Of a stretch of DNA of 46,487 nucleotides, positions 25,240 through 34,859 are shown piece by piece. Position numbers and translations under genes: made by a program. Below the pieces are notes generated by a model. That model saw only the letters and a program-made list of their open reading frames with translations. It searched no databases and was not told where the DNA came from. Source of the DNA: an uncultured Mediterraneibacter sp. (lineage in GTDB: Bacteria > Bacillota > Clostridia > Lachnospirales > Lachnospiraceae); contig CALWQP010000023.1 in assembly GCA_944383695.1 (NCBI GenBank), positions 1-46,487 on the forward strand. The letters run 5' to 3'. Position 1 is the first letter of the stretch. Every line of letters begins with the position of its first letter.

Positions 25240-25941
25240 ATGGTAGACCGAGAATCTCAGGAAACATCACAGAAGGAGAGAAACGAAGAAAATTCGGAGA
25301 TAAAGGAGATGGGTACGCTTGACCTTGGAAATGGCCATTCGAAAAGAGGAATACAGCTTCTGACGATCGTTGGTGAGATTGAGGGGCATGAGGCGGTATC
25401 AGGAAATACAAAAGCTACTAAATACGAGCATCTTCTGCCGAGACTTGCGGAAATAGAGGAGGATGAAAAGACAGAGGGAGTTCTGATCCTTCTGAACACC
25501 CTGGGCGGTGATGTGGAAGCGGGGCTGGCGATCGCGGAGATGATCGCTTCTCTGAGCAAACCGACAGTTTCTCTTGTGCTGGGCGGGAGTCATTCGATCG
25601 GAGGGCCACTTGCCGTATCGGCCGATTATTCTTTTATCGTGCCTACCGGAACAATGATCGTACATCCGGTGCGTTCCACAGGCATGTTTATCGGAGTGAT
25701 ACAGAGCTATCGGAATATGGAGAAAACCCAGGACCGCATCGCCCGGTTTATCTCATCCCATTCGCGTATATCGCAGGAACGGCTGCTGGAGCTTATGCTG
25801 GATTCGACGCAGTTGGTAAAAGACGTAGGTACGATGCTGGAGGGAGAGGAGGCTGTGAGGGAAGGACTGATCGATGAAGTGGGCGGGATCAGCCAGGCGT
25901 TTGCCAAACTGCATGAGCTGATCGACGAAAGAAAAAAATAA
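25240..25941 (+). CDS. tepA: ClpP-like translocation-enhancing protease (TepA-like)
   Basis: This 233-residue ClpP-fold peptidase has the family layout GTLDLGNGHSKRGIQLLTIVGEIEGHE, LILLNTLGGDVEAGLAIAEMI and GGSHSIGGPLAVSADYSF, which should carry the catalytic serine, followed by MIVHPVRSTG with the histidine. I start it at ATG 25240, with GGAGGAGG upstream; the open frame before it is unlike the family. In Bacillus the TepA-type gene lies next to the FtsK/SpoIIIE translocase gene, as here, which supports the name. The protein lacks a signal peptide, so it acts in the cytosol. Confidence 0.85.
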   Translation: MVDRESQETSQKERNEENSEIKEMGTLDLGNGHSKRGIQLLTIVGEIEGHEAVSGNTKATKYEHLLPRLAEIEEDEKTEGVLILLNTLGGDVEAGLAIAEMIASLSKPTVSLVLGGSHSIGGPLAVSADYSFIVPTGTMIVHPVRSTGMFIGVIQSYRNMEKTQDRIARFISSHSRISQERLLELMLDSTQLVKDVGTMLEGEEAVREGLIDEVGGISQAFAKLHELIDERKK

Positions 25942-25969
25942 TGACATGATTTTCAAATGATGATATACT
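25941..25969 (+). promoter_or_regulatory. Promoter of the ftsK gene
   Basis: ATGACA (25941-25946) and TATACT (25964-25969) are 17 bp apart, beginning at the stop codon of tepA. Confidence 0.65.
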
Positions 25970-26004
25970 AGATATAGTATGTTTAATTACCAAGGGGGAA
26001 TTAT

Positions 26005-28569
26005 ATGGCTGCCAGACAGACAAAGAAGAAAAACACAAAGAGCAGACCAAAGAAAAATCAGCAGAATAAAGAGATCAAAGGAGAAATCATCACACTTGTC
26101 ACGCTGGCAGTGTGCATCCTGCTCGTGCTGAGCAATTTCGGGATTGGCGGAGCCGCGGGGGAGGCGGTCTCATCTGTTCTGTTCGGATTATTTGGGTTTA
26201 TGGCATATATACTGCCGCTTGTCATATTTGGGATCACAGCATTTTTTGTTTCTAACAGTGGAAATGCCCATGCTTATGTAAAGATCGGAGCGGGAATCGT
26301 TCTTTTTCTGCTGATCACCGCAATACTGGAACTGATCTTTCATTCTTATACACCGGGAGCGTCTTTGTTCTCCTATTATACGGAGTCAAGTAAATATCAC
26401 AATGCAGGTGGACTGGCAGGCGGCTGTGTGGTCAGCCTGCTCTGTCCTCTCATCGGTGAGATCGGAACTTATGTCGTACTGGTGGTCCTTTCCATCATCT
26501 GCGTGATACTGATCACGGAGAAATCCCTGCTTGCTCCGCTTGGGCGGCAGAGCCGGAAGGCGTATGAAGAGGCAAAGAAAAAGCACCAGAAGACAGCTGT
26601 GCTCCGGGCGCGTCAGAAGGAAGAAGAACGAGAACGGGCAGTGGCGGAAATGAAAAACGGCAATGAAAGGAATGTGAAGAGAAGGGACCGAAAGGTATCT
26701 GGCGTCTCATTCGCAACAACACTGGAACCGGAGGCCGCAGACGAAAAGAAAGTACGAGGAAGAAAACGGAAGTCCCCGGAAATTTATGAAATCACACCAG
26801 AGGGTGCGGCAGGAGCAGGAACAGACGGTACAGAGATTAAGAATACGGACAGTTTTGTGATCAACCGCGCCGGGAGCCAGACAGCGGAAATGCCAGACCC
26901 CTTTGAAACATCCGCAATGGGATATGATAGTGATTCAACTGCACCATTTGCGGACAGCGATATGATGCCGGGGCAGGCGCAGGAAACAGAGGAGGCCGCA
27001 CAGCGCAGGAAGAGCCGCCGCAGTAAAGCGGAGGACTCCGCCCAGGTCGCGGCAGAAACAGAAAGCGTGGCTGCTGCTGTGGAGCAAGAACAGGGGAAAG
27101 AACAGCCGGTATATCACACACCGCCTCTTTCCCTGCTCAAGAAAGGAAAGAAGTCTGGCGGTGATTCGGATGCGCACTTAAGGGCAACCGCGCTGAAGCT
27201 GGAGCAGACACTGCAAAATTTTGGCGTTGGAGTACACGTGACGAACGCAAGCTGCGGTCCGTCTGTTACACGCTACGAGATTCAGCCGGATCAGGGAGTA
27301 AAGGTGAGCCGGATCGTCGGGCTGGCAGATGATATCAAACTAAACCTGGCAGTGGCAGATCTGAGGATCGAAGCGCCGATTCCCGGCAAAGCAGCGGTCG
27401 GCATTGAGGTGCCGAACAGCGAGAATACAGCAGTCATGCTGAGAGACCTTTTAGAATCCGGCGAGTTCAGGAAAAGCGCTTCGCCGATATCATTTGCAGT
27501 CGGCAAAGATATAGCAGGCAAAGTGGTGGTGGCTGATATCGCTAAAATGCCCCATCTGCTTGTTGCCGGAGCTACCGGTTCCGGTAAATCTGTCTGCATT
27601 AACACATTGATTATGAGCATCATCTATAAGGCAGATCCGGAAAAAGTAAAACTGATCCTGGTCGATCCGAAGGTTGTGGAATTAAGTGTCTATAATGGGA
27701 TACCGCATCTTATGATTCCGGTCGTCACAGATCCGAAGAAGGCGGCAGGCGCACTGAACTGGGCTGTGGCGGAGATGGAGAAGCGGTACAAGCTGTTTGC
27801 AGAATACAATGTACGTGATCTGAAAGGATTTAATGCAAAAGTTGAAAAGGGAGAGACAGGAGAAGAGATAAAGAAGAAGCTTCCTCAGATCGTCATTATC
27901 ATCGATGAGCTGGCCGATCTGATGATGGTCGCTCCCGGCGAAGTAGAAGGCGCTATCTGCCGCCTTGCTCAGCTGGCGAGAGCGGCAGGGCTGCATTTGA
28001 TCCTTGCCACACAGAGACCGTCTGTCAACGTTATCACCGGACTGATCAAGGCGAATATGCCTTCCAGGATCGCCTTTTCAGTATCATCGGGCGTGGATTC
28101 CCGGACGATCATTGACATGAACGGCGCTGAGAAGCTTCTTGGAAAAGGAGACATGCTCTTTTATCCGTCAGGTTATCCCAAACCGGTGCGCGTCCAGGGC
28201 TCGTTTGTCTCGGATAAAGAAGTGCAGGATGTGGTAGATTATCTTATCAATAAGAATGGAAATGTTTCCTACAATGATGAACTTGAAGAACATATCAATA
28301 CCAATATTCCTGCTGTGGGAACGGCTGCAGCCCCAGAAGGCGGGGACGACAGAGATACATATTTTGCTGAAGCCGGGAAGCTTATTATCGACAAGGAAAA
28401 GGCGTCTATAGGTATGCTCCAGCGTATGTTCAAGATTGGCTTTAACCGGGCGGCGCGCATCATGGATCAGCTTGCCGAGGCTGGAGTAGTAGGACCCGAA
28501 GAGGGGACGAAGCCAAGGAAAGTACTGATGACAAATGATGAATTTGAAGAATATTTAAATAATCAATAG
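26005..28569 (+). CDS. ftsK: DNA translocase FtsK/SpoIIIE
   Basis: This 854-residue protein has a basic N-terminus, four membrane segments between about residues 30 and 175, and a long charged linker (about 180-380). The RecA-like motor has Walker A GATGSGKS at 522-529 and Walker [13 protein letters not shown]. The last 70 residues are the gamma winged helix that reads orientation sequences ([23 protein letters not shown]). The protein is a septal DNA pump that clears chromosome ends at division and, in spore formers, moves DNA into the forespore. Sequence alone does not separate the FtsK/SftA and SpoIIIE roles. It is followed 22 bp later by fhs. Confidence 0.95.
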   Translation: MAARQTKKKNTKSRPKKNQQNKEIKGEIITLVTLAVCILLVLSNFGIGGAAGEAVSSVLFGLFGFMAYILPLVIFGITAFFVSNSGNAHAYVKIGAGIVLFLLITAILELIFHSYTPGASLFSYYTESSKYHNAGGLAGGCVVSLLCPLIGEIGTYVVLVVLSIICVILITEKSLLAPLGRQSRKAYEEAKKKHQKTAVLRARQKEEERERAVAEMKNGNERNVKRRDRKVSGVSFATTLEPEAADEKKVRGRKRKSPEIYEITPEGAAGAGTDGTEIKNTDSFVINRAGSQTAEMPDPFETSAMGYDSDSTAPFADSDMMPGQAQETEEAAQRRKSRRSKAEDSAQVAAETESVAAAVEQEQGKEQPVYHTPPLSLLKKGKKSGGDSDAHLRATALKLEQTLQNFGVGVHVTNASCGPSVTRYEIQPDQGVKVSRIVGLADDIKLNLAVADLRIEAPIPGKAAVGIEVPNSENTAVMLRDLLESGEFRKSASPISFAVGKDIAGKVVVADIAKMPHLLVAGATGSGKSVCINTLIMSIIYKADPEKVKLILVDPKVVELSVYNGIPHLMIPVVTDPKKAAGALNWAVAEMEKRYKLFAEYNVRDLKGFNAKVEKGETGEEIKKKLPQIVIIIDELADLMMVAPGEVEGAICRLAQLARAAGLHLILATQRPSVNVITGLIKANMPSRIAFSVSSGVDSRTIIDMNGAEKLLGKGDMLFYPSGYPKPVRVQGSFVSDKEVQDVVDYLINKNGNVSYNDELEEHINTNIPAVGTAAAPEGGDDRDTYFAEAGKLIIDKEKASIGMLQRMFKIGFNRAARIMDQLAEAGVVGPEEGTKPRKVLMTNDEFEEYLNNQ

Positions 28570-28591
28570 AAGGTGCAGAGGAGGAAAGAGG

Positions 28592-30262
28592 ATGAAAACA
28601 GATATTCAGATCGCCCAGGAAGCGAAAATGGAACATATCAGAGATGTTGCGGCACGTGCGGGGATCGCGGAAGACGAGCTGGAGTTTTACGGAAAGTATA
28701 AAGCGAAGCTGTCCGATGAACTGTGGGACCGCATTAAAGACAGAGAAGACGGCAAACTGGTGCTTGTGACGGCAATCAATCCGACGCCTGCCGGGGAAGG
28801 GAAGACAACGACTTCCATCGGTCTTGGCCAGGCAATGGCAAAGCTGGGGAAAAACGCAATGCTTGCCCTGCGTGAGCCTTCGCTCGGACCATGTTTCGGG
28901 ATCAAGGGAGGCGCTGCCGGAGGCGGATATGCACAGGTTGTTCCGATGGAAGATCTGAATCTTCATTTTACCGGAGATTTTCATGCGATCACCTCTGCAA
29001 ACAATCTCCTCGCCGCAATGCTGGACAACCATATCCAGCAGGGCAACAGTCTTGGCATCGATCCGAGGCAGGTCGTATGGAAACGCTGTCTTGACATGAA
29101 TGACCGCGTGCTCCGGAATATCGTCGTTGGGTTGGGGAATAAGACGGACGGCATGGTAAGAGAAGATCATTTCGTGATCACTGTCGCATCTGAAATCATG
29201 GCAATCCTCTGCCTTGCAGATGACCTTGCAGATTTGAAGAGCCGGCTCGGCAAGATCATTGTGGCCTATAATTTTGACGGCGAGCCTGTAACCGCGGATG
29301 ATCTGAAGGCAACAGGCGCTATGACAGCGCTCTTGAAAGATGCGGTCAAACCGAACATTATCCAGACTCTGGAACATACGCCGGCGCTCGTACATGGAGG
29401 GCCGTTCGCGAATATTGCCCATGGCTGCAACAGCGTGCGGGCAACGAAAATGGCACTCAAACTGAGTGATATCACGATCACAGAGGCTGGATTCGGCGCG
29501 GATCTCGGCGCGGAAAAATTCTTTGATATCAAGTGCCGTATGGCGGGGCTGAAACCGGATGCAGTGGTTCTGGTTGCAACCGTGCGTGCTTTGAAGTATA
29601 ATGGGGGCGTTGCAAAGGCTGATCTTGCCGAAGAAAATCTGGATGCTCTTGCAAAAGGAATCGTAAATCTTGAAAAACATATTGAAAATATACAGAAATA
29701 CGGAGTTCCTGTGGTCGTGACTCTAAATTCATTTGTAACGGACACAGAGGCAGAGAATGAATTTATCCGCAGGTTCTGCGAAGAATGCGGATGTGAGTTC
29801 GCCCTTTCAGAAGTGTGGGAAAAAGGCGGCGAAGGCGGCATTTCCCTGGCAGAAAAGGTGCTTGACACTCTTGAGAACAAGAAGACGGACTTCCACACTT
29901 TATATGAGGACGGACTGTCCATTAAAGAGAAGATCGAGGCAGTGGCAAAGGAGATATACGGAGCAGGGGGAGTCGTATATGAGCCGTCGGCAGAAAAACA
30001 GATCGCAAGGATCGAATCGCTCGGATTCAGGGCATTTCCGGTCTGCATGGCAAAGAATCAGTATTCACTGTCTGATGATGCAAAGAAGCTGGGAAGGCCG
30101 GAAGGCTTTGACATCCACATCCGAGAGGTATATGTAAGCTCCGGAGCCGGGTTTGTCGTTGTTCTTACCGGAGCGATCATGACAATGCCCGGACTGCCGA
30201 AAGTACCTGCGGCGAATGGGATTGATGTTACAGATGACGGCAAGATCACAGGACTGTTTTAA
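28592..30262 (+). CDS. fhs: Formate-tetrahydrofolate ligase
   Basis: This 556-residue protein shows the full family pattern, with the P-loop [11 protein letters not shown] at about 63-73, [18 protein letters not shown], and [13 protein letters not shown]. It makes 10-formyl-THF from formate, THF and ATP, the entry of formate into one-carbon metabolism. In acetogens it is a Wood-Ljungdahl methyl-branch enzyme, and in other anaerobes it feeds purine synthesis. GAGGAAAGAGG precedes the ATG. folD follows 20 bp later, so the pair interconverts formyl, methenyl and methylene-THF. Confidence 0.97.
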   Translation: MKTDIQIAQEAKMEHIRDVAARAGIAEDELEFYGKYKAKLSDELWDRIKDREDGKLVLVTAINPTPAGEGKTTTSIGLGQAMAKLGKNAMLALREPSLGPCFGIKGGAAGGGYAQVVPMEDLNLHFTGDFHAITSANNLLAAMLDNHIQQGNSLGIDPRQVVWKRCLDMNDRVLRNIVVGLGNKTDGMVREDHFVITVASEIMAILCLADDLADLKSRLGKIIVAYNFDGEPVTADDLKATGAMTALLKDAVKPNIIQTLEHTPALVHGGPFANIAHGCNSVRATKMALKLSDITITEAGFGADLGAEKFFDIKCRMAGLKPDAVVLVATVRALKYNGGVAKADLAEENLDALAKGIVNLEKHIENIQKYGVPVVVTLNSFVTDTEAENEFIRRFCEECGCEFALSEVWEKGGEGGISLAEKVLDTLENKKTDFHTLYEDGLSIKEKIEAVAKEIYGAGGVVYEPSAEKQIARIESLGFRAFPVCMAKNQYSLSDDAKKLGRPEGFDIHIREVYVSSGAGFVVVLTGAIMTMPGLPKVPAANGIDVTDDGKITGLF

Positions 30263-30282
30263 ATGATAAAGGGGAGATATAG

Positions 30283-31137
30283 ATGCCACAGATAATCGAT
30301 GGAAAAAAGATATCGCAGCAGATCAAGGATGAACTGAAAGCAGAAGTGACGGAACTGGCGGCAAAGGGCAGGCATGCCTGTCTTGCGGTTATACAGGTGG
30401 GGACGGACCCTGCTTCGTCTGTCTATGTAAATAATAAAAAGAAGGCGTGCGCTTATATCGGGATCGAGTCCAGGGCGTATGAGCTTCCGGAGGAGACAAC
30501 AGAAGATGCGCTTGTCCGTCTGGTAGATGAGCTGAACAGCGACGACAGTGTAAACGGCATCCTGGTGCAGCTTCCGCTTCCTTCCCATATTGATGAGGAT
30601 AAGATCATAAAGACCATATCCCCTGATAAAGATGTGGATGGATTCCATCCGGTCAGTGTGGGGCGTCTCTGGATCGGCGAGAAGGGGTTTCTTTCCTGCA
30701 CACCGGCAGGGATCATACAGCTTCTGAAACGGTCAGGGATCGTGATAGAGGGCAGAGAATGCGTGATCGTCGGCAGGAGCAACATTGTAGGAAAACCGAT
30801 GGCTGCGCTTCTCTTAAGAGAGAATGGCACTGTAACTGTGGCGCATTCCCGGACAAAGAATCTGAAAGAGATCACGCGGCGGGCGGATATCCTGATCGTT
30901 GCCATAGGAAAAGAGCGGTTTATTACAAAAGAGTATATAAAAGATGGAGCAGTCGTCATTGACGTGGGAATGCACAGGGATGCGCAGAACCACCTGTGTG
31001 GAGATGTTGATCTTGCAGATGCGGAATCTGTCGCATCAGCGCTCACTCCTGTGCCCGGCGGAGTCGGCCCCATGACGATCGCTATGCTGATGAATAATTG
31101 TGTAGAGACAATTCGCACTCAGGAGGAAAGACCATGA
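30283..31137 (+). CDS. folD: Methylenetetrahydrofolate dehydrogenase/cyclohydrolase
   Basis: This 284-residue bifunctional enzyme has SVYVNNKKKACAYIGI (with the catalytic lysine), VNGILVQLPLP, VIVGRSNIVGKPMAALLL for the cofactor, and the closing signature TPVPGGVGPMTIAMLM. It converts methylene-THF to methenyl-THF with NADP and then to 10-formyl-THF. It follows fhs closely, and its TGA overlaps the ATG of the next gene (ATGA at 31134-31137). Confidence 0.97.
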   Translation: MPQIIDGKKISQQIKDELKAEVTELAAKGRHACLAVIQVGTDPASSVYVNNKKKACAYIGIESRAYELPEETTEDALVRLVDELNSDDSVNGILVQLPLPSHIDEDKIIKTISPDKDVDGFHPVSVGRLWIGEKGFLSCTPAGIIQLLKRSGIVIEGRECVIVGRSNIVGKPMAALLLRENGTVTVAHSRTKNLKEITRRADILIVAIGKERFITKEYIKDGAVVIDVGMHRDAQNHLCGDVDLADAESVASALTPVPGGVGPMTIAMLMNNCVETIRTQEERP

Positions 31138-32498
31138 TATGCAGACATTGCGGAGCAAATTTCCCCGATGATCAGATGGTCTGCCCCGAATGCGGCGCTG
31201 AAGTACAGATCGTGCCGGATTACAACCCTCTGGACGATGTCCTGGCAAGGGAGGTAAGAGGGTCTGTGGAGGGCGCTACGCGGCAGATACAGACAGAGGA
31301 TATCAGAAGATACAGTAGAGGAAGCAGTGATCAGAATGTAAATGCGACACGTGTGCTCCGGCAGGATGAGATGGATCGCATTCGCAGAGATCTCAGGAAC
31401 GGAACAGAAAAACAGGGAGCAGACGGAATCAGGAGGAATACAGATGAGATGCGCCGTCAGCGCCAAAGCGCGGGAAACTCTCAGCGCCAGAGGCAAAGTA
31501 CCGATGAACTGAGGCGTTCTGGTCAGAATACAGGCGAACTGAAGCGCCAGCGCCAGCAAAAACGGCTTGAGGCGGCAAAGCGCAAGAGAAGAAATCTCCT
31601 TATTACCATGTTCGTTATCCTTGCCCTGATCATAGCCGGAGTTGTGGTAGCATACCAGAACTCTTATACAGGGATGATCAGAAAAGGATATAATGCGATA
31701 CAGACCCACGATTATACTGCTGCAGCAAGATATTTTGACCGTGCCATCGTAAAAGACAGGTCCAGAGTGGAGGCTTATGTGGGCCATGCAGAAATCTATA
31801 TTGACCAGGAGGACCTGGATGGGGCGGAAGATGTATACCTCAGTGCGATTGAGACACAGCCGACGAATGAGAGGCTCTATCAGGCGGTGATCGATTTTTA
31901 TATGGATACCGAGCAGCCTGAAAAAATCGCGGTCCTTCTCCAGAACTGTGAAGATGAGACGGTACTGAATGCTGTGTCAGATTATATTTCGGCAGCGCCG
32001 GAGTTCAGCCCTGAAAAGGGAACTTACAGCGAAGTGCAGGAGATTACGATCACTTCGGATACCGGCGGTGATATCTACTATACTCTGGATGGTACCGATC
32101 CGACAGCAGAGACAGGAACAAAATATACGGAGCCTGTGCTTCTCCAGAACGAAGGGGAGACAGAGATCCGTGCAGTGGCAGTGAACAGCAGGGGGATACC
32201 GAGTGTCGTTGTATCCAGCAGATATATGATCGAATTCCCGATCGTGGATGCCCCGGCTGTTACACCGTCAACTGGGCAGTACAGCGAGCCGGAACAGATC
32301 ACGATCACTGTTCCTGAGGGATACACAGCGTATTATACGATGGATGGTACTACGCCAACCACTTCTTCGACTCAGTATACCGGACCAGTCGCCATGCCGG
32401 AAAATACGCAGACAATCTTTATGGCTGTTCTGGTGAATAACAATAATGGAAAACTAACAGAAGTGACTACGAGAAATTATATAACGATGTCAGAATGA
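31134..32498 (+). CDS. Zinc-ribbon membrane protein with TPR and chitobiase-like C-terminal repeats
   Basis: This protein of about 454 residues starts with a zinc ribbon (MICRHCGANFPD, CPECGAEV). A long Gln/Arg-rich linker with repeated RRQRQS-type stretches (about 70-150) and one membrane helix (about 153-175, LITMFVILALIIAGVVVAY) follow. TPR-like helices lie at about 185-285. Two copies of a chitobiase/beta-hexosaminidase C-terminal-like module follow (GTYSEVQEITITSDTGGDIYYTLDGTDPTAE and GQYSEPEQITITVPEGYTAYYTMDGTTP). The zinc ribbon should face the cytosol and the repeats the outside. No enzymatic motif is seen. It overlaps folD by 4 bp, and a strong terminator follows. The function is unknown; a surface sensor or scaffold is possible. 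Confidence 0.82.
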   Translation: MICRHCGANFPDDQMVCPECGAEVQIVPDYNPLDDVLAREVRGSVEGATRQIQTEDIRRYSRGSSDQNVNATRVLRQDEMDRIRRDLRNGTEKQGADGIRRNTDEMRRQRQSAGNSQRQRQSTDELRRSGQNTGELKRQRQQKRLEAAKRKRRNLLITMFVILALIIAGVVVAYQNSYTGMIRKGYNAIQTHDYTAAARYFDRAIVKDRSRVEAYVGHAEIYIDQEDLDGAEDVYLSAIETQPTNERLYQAVIDFYMDTEQPEKIAVLLQNCEDETVLNAVSDYISAAPEFSPEKGTYSEVQEITITSDTGGDIYYTLDGTDPTAETGTKYTEPVLLQNEGETEIRAVAVNSRGIPSVVVSSRYMIEFPIVDAPAVTPSTGQYSEPEQITITVPEGYTAYYTMDGTTPTTSSTQYTGPVAMPENTQTIFMAVLVNNNNGKLTEVTTRNYITMSE

Positions 32499-32513
32499 CG
32501 GAGAAAAGAGAAT

Positions 32514-32570
32514 ACAGCCCTGTTATTGGTAAAGGATTTTTATATTTAACAATAACAGGGTTGTTTTTAT
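32514..32570 (+). terminator. Terminator of the tepA/ftsK-fhs-folD operon
   Basis: ACAGCCCTGTTATTG (32514-32528) pairs with CAATAACAGGGTTGT (32550-32564), followed by TTTT. Confidence 0.88.
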
Positions 32571-32589
32571 ATCAGAAGAGGGGTATAAT
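32561..32589 (+). promoter_or_regulatory. Promoter of the alcohol dehydrogenase gene
   Basis: TTGTTT (32561-32566) and TATAAT (32584-32589) are 17 bp apart. The -35 box lies in the 3' end of the preceding terminator. Confidence 0.7.
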
Positions 32590-32632
32590 GACTATGTTAA
32601 ATAAATAACAATATATAAAGGAGATGCTGGAA

Positions 32633-33814
32633 ATGAGCAGATTTTGTTTACCAAGAGACATTTACCATGGAAAAGGATGCCTTGAAGAGTTGAAAAACCT
32701 CAAAGGGAAAAAGGCCATCCTTGTCGTTGGCGGCGGCTCCATGAAGCGCCAGGGGTTCCTTGACCGGGCTGTGAACTATCTGAAAGAAGCAGGTATGGAA
32801 GTTCAGTTATTCGAAGGCGTTGAGCCGGACCCCTCAGTGGAGACTGTAATGAAGGGTGCAGAAGCGATGCTCGCGTTTGAGCCGGACTGGATCGTGTCAA
32901 TGGGAGGCGGCTCCCCGATCGACGCTGCGAAAGCCATGTGGGCATTTTACGAGTATCCGGAAACAACATTCGAAGAACTGTGCACGCCGTTTAATTTCCC
33001 GGAGCTCAGGACAAAAGCGAAATTTGCGGCAATCCCATCCACATCAGGTACCGCGACAGAGGTTACTGCATTCTCAGTTATCACAAACTATCAGACCGGA
33101 GTAAAATATCCGCTGGCTGATTTCAACATTACACCGGATGTTGCCATTGTTGACCCGGATCTTGTGTCAGGCCTTCCTGTAAAACAGGTGGCATACACAG
33201 GGATGGACGCTCTGACCCATGCCATTGAGGCGTATGTATCCACTCTCAACGGACCATTTACAGACCCGCTGGCTCTCCAGGCAATTGAAATGGTGCTGGA
33301 CTATCTGCCGGCGTCCTATGACTGCAACATGGAGGCAAGAGAACAGATGCACTATGCACAGTGTCTTGCGGGAATGGCATTTTCCAATGCGCTTCTTGGG
33401 ATCGTACATTCTATGGCGCACAAGACCGGAGCGGCGTTCTCAACAGGACACATTCCCCATGGATGCGCGAATGCTATTTACCTTCCGTATGTGATCCGGT
33501 ACAATGCGAAAGACCCGGTCGCTGCGAGCCGTTACGCGGAGATTGCCCGCAGGATGGGGCTGGAGGGGGACTCAGAAAAAGCACTTATCAACAGCCTTGT
33601 CAAGAAGATTGATGAGTTCAATGTAAAACTGAATATCCCGAAGACATTGAAAGAGTTTGGTGTCAATGAGGAGGAATTCAAAGAGAAGATCGCCAAGATC
33701 GCAGAACTGGCAGTGGGCGACGCATGTACAGGTTCCAATCCGCGTCCCATTGACCCTGCGGCGATGGAGAAGCTGTTCACATGTACATATTATGGAACAG
33801 AGGTTGATTTCTAA
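32633..33814 (+). CDS. Iron-containing alcohol dehydrogenase
   Basis: This 393-residue enzyme is of the group III Fe-ADH family. It has a nucleotide-binding GGGSPIDAAKAMW, the STSGTATEVT segment, and the metal ligands in IVHSMAHKTGAAFSTGHIPHGCANA. I start it at ATG 32633, with AAGGAG 9 bp upstream; the ATG at 32624 would sit on that ribosome site. Such enzymes reduce aldehydes (butanal, ethanal, 3-hydroxypropanal) to alcohols with NAD(P)H in fermentation. Which substrate is used here cannot be told. It is transcribed alone between two terminators. Confidence 0.93.
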   Translation: MSRFCLPRDIYHGKGCLEELKNLKGKKAILVVGGGSMKRQGFLDRAVNYLKEAGMEVQLFEGVEPDPSVETVMKGAEAMLAFEPDWIVSMGGGSPIDAAKAMWAFYEYPETTFEELCTPFNFPELRTKAKFAAIPSTSGTATEVTAFSVITNYQTGVKYPLADFNITPDVAIVDPDLVSGLPVKQVAYTGMDALTHAIEAYVSTLNGPFTDPLALQAIEMVLDYLPASYDCNMEAREQMHYAQCLAGMAFSNALLGIVHSMAHKTGAAFSTGHIPHGCANAIYLPYVIRYNAKDPVAASRYAEIARRMGLEGDSEKALINSLVKKIDEFNVKLNIPKTLKEFGVNEEEFKEKIAKIAELAVGDACTGSNPRPIDPAAMEKLFTCTYYGTEVDF

Positions 33815-33860
33815 ATAAATTCGTACATTTGTTTTCAAACAGTCAGAAGGATTGTAGGGA

Positions 33861-33908
33861 AGATATGGGCAGACCTGTTTTTAGGATAGTGTCTGCCTTA
33901 TCTTTTTG
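33861..33908 (+). terminator. Terminator of the alcohol dehydrogenase gene
   Basis: AGATA..GGCAGAC (33861-33874) pairs with GTCTGCC..ATCT (33891-33903), followed by TTTTT. Confidence 0.8.
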
Positions 33909-33909
33909 C

Positions 33910-33938
33910 TTGCCATCCCGCATAATTTAGCGTATTAT
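33910..33938 (+). promoter_or_regulatory. Promoter of nfnAB
   Basis: TTGCCA (33910-33915) and TATTAT (33933-33938) are 17 bp apart, just after the terminator. Confidence 0.7.
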
Positions 33939-33971
33939 AGTGAAAGAGTGATTTTGACGAGGAGGAAGACC

Positions 33972-34859
33972 ATGTATCAGATAATGAAGGCAGAAAAACT
34001 GGCGGACAAGATTTTTCTGATGGATGTGCATGCCCCGCGTGTGGCACAGCACTGCCAGCCCGGTCAGTTTGTTATTGTAAAAATGGATGAAAAGGGCGAA
34101 CGTATTCCCCTCACGATCTGTGATTATGACAGAGAGGCAGGGACGATCACGATCGTTGTTCAGGAAGTAGGCGCTTCTACGACTAAGATGGGAACTCTGA
34201 AAGAAGGGGATTATTTCCGCGACTTTACCGGACCTCTCGGATGCGAGTCAGAGTTTGTCCATGAAGATATGGAGACATTGAAGAATAAGAAGATGCTGTT
34301 TGTAGCGGGGGGCCTCGGCGCGGCTCCGGTATATCCGCAGGTGAAATGGCTGCATGAGCGCGGCATTGACGTTGATGTGATCGTAGGCTCAAAGACAAAG
34401 GACATGCTGATACTTGAAGATGAAATGAAAGCAGTCGCAGGCAATTACTATCCGTGTACAGATGACGGTACATATGGTCATGCCGGAATGGTCACCACAA
34501 TGGTGGAAGAGCTTGTAAATGATGGAAAGAAATATAACGTCTGCATTGCCATTGGACCGATGATCATGATGAAATTTGTCTCCTTGCTTACAAAGAAGCT
34601 GGAGATTCCTACTATCGTCAGCATGAATCCGATCATGGTAGACGGAACAGGAATGTGCGGCGCATGTCGCCTTCAGGTAGGCGATGAGATCAAGTTTGCC
34701 TGCGTGGACGGACCGGAATTTGACGGACATCTTGTAGATTTTGACCAGGCGATGAAGAGAAGTCAGATGTACAGGACAGCAGAGGGCCGTGCGATGCTCA
34801 AGCTTCAGGAAGGCGATACACACCATGGGGGATGCGGACAGTGCGGAGGTGACGAATAA
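33972..34859 (+). CDS. nfnA: NADH-dependent ferredoxin:NADP+ oxidoreductase subunit A
   Basis: This 295-residue protein belongs to the ferredoxin-NADP reductase/dihydroorotate dehydrogenase electron-transfer family. The N-terminal flavin domain has GERIPLTICDYD, the nucleotide domain has GGLGAAPVYPQVKWL, and a 2Fe-2S site is formed by cysteines in GTGMCGACRLQVGDEIKFACVDG. It starts at ATG 33972 behind GGAGGAAGAC. The next gene encodes the partner subunit and overlaps by one base, the NfnAB arrangement. In characterised complexes NfnAB couples NADH and reduced ferredoxin to NADP reduction by flavin-based bifurcation. Confidence 0.9.
   Translation: MYQIMKAEKLADKIFLMDVHAPRVAQHCQPGQFVIVKMDEKGERIPLTICDYDREAGTITIVVQEVGASTTKMGTLKEGDYFRDFTGPLGCESEFVHEDMETLKNKKMLFVAGGLGAAPVYPQVKWLHERGIDVDVIVGSKTKDMLILEDEMKAVAGNYYPCTDDGTYGHAGMVTTMVEELVNDGKKYNVCIAIGPMIMMKFVSLLTKKLEIPTIVSMNPIMVDGTGMCGACRLQVGDEIKFACVDGPEFDGHLVDFDQAMKRSQMYRTAEGRAMLKLQEGDTHHGGCGQCGGDE

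Noticed and set aside
28460..29680. A 406-codon open frame on the minus strand
   Set aside because: It lies opposite fhs, whose product is recognisable end to end; the antisense translation has no domain and no ribosome site.
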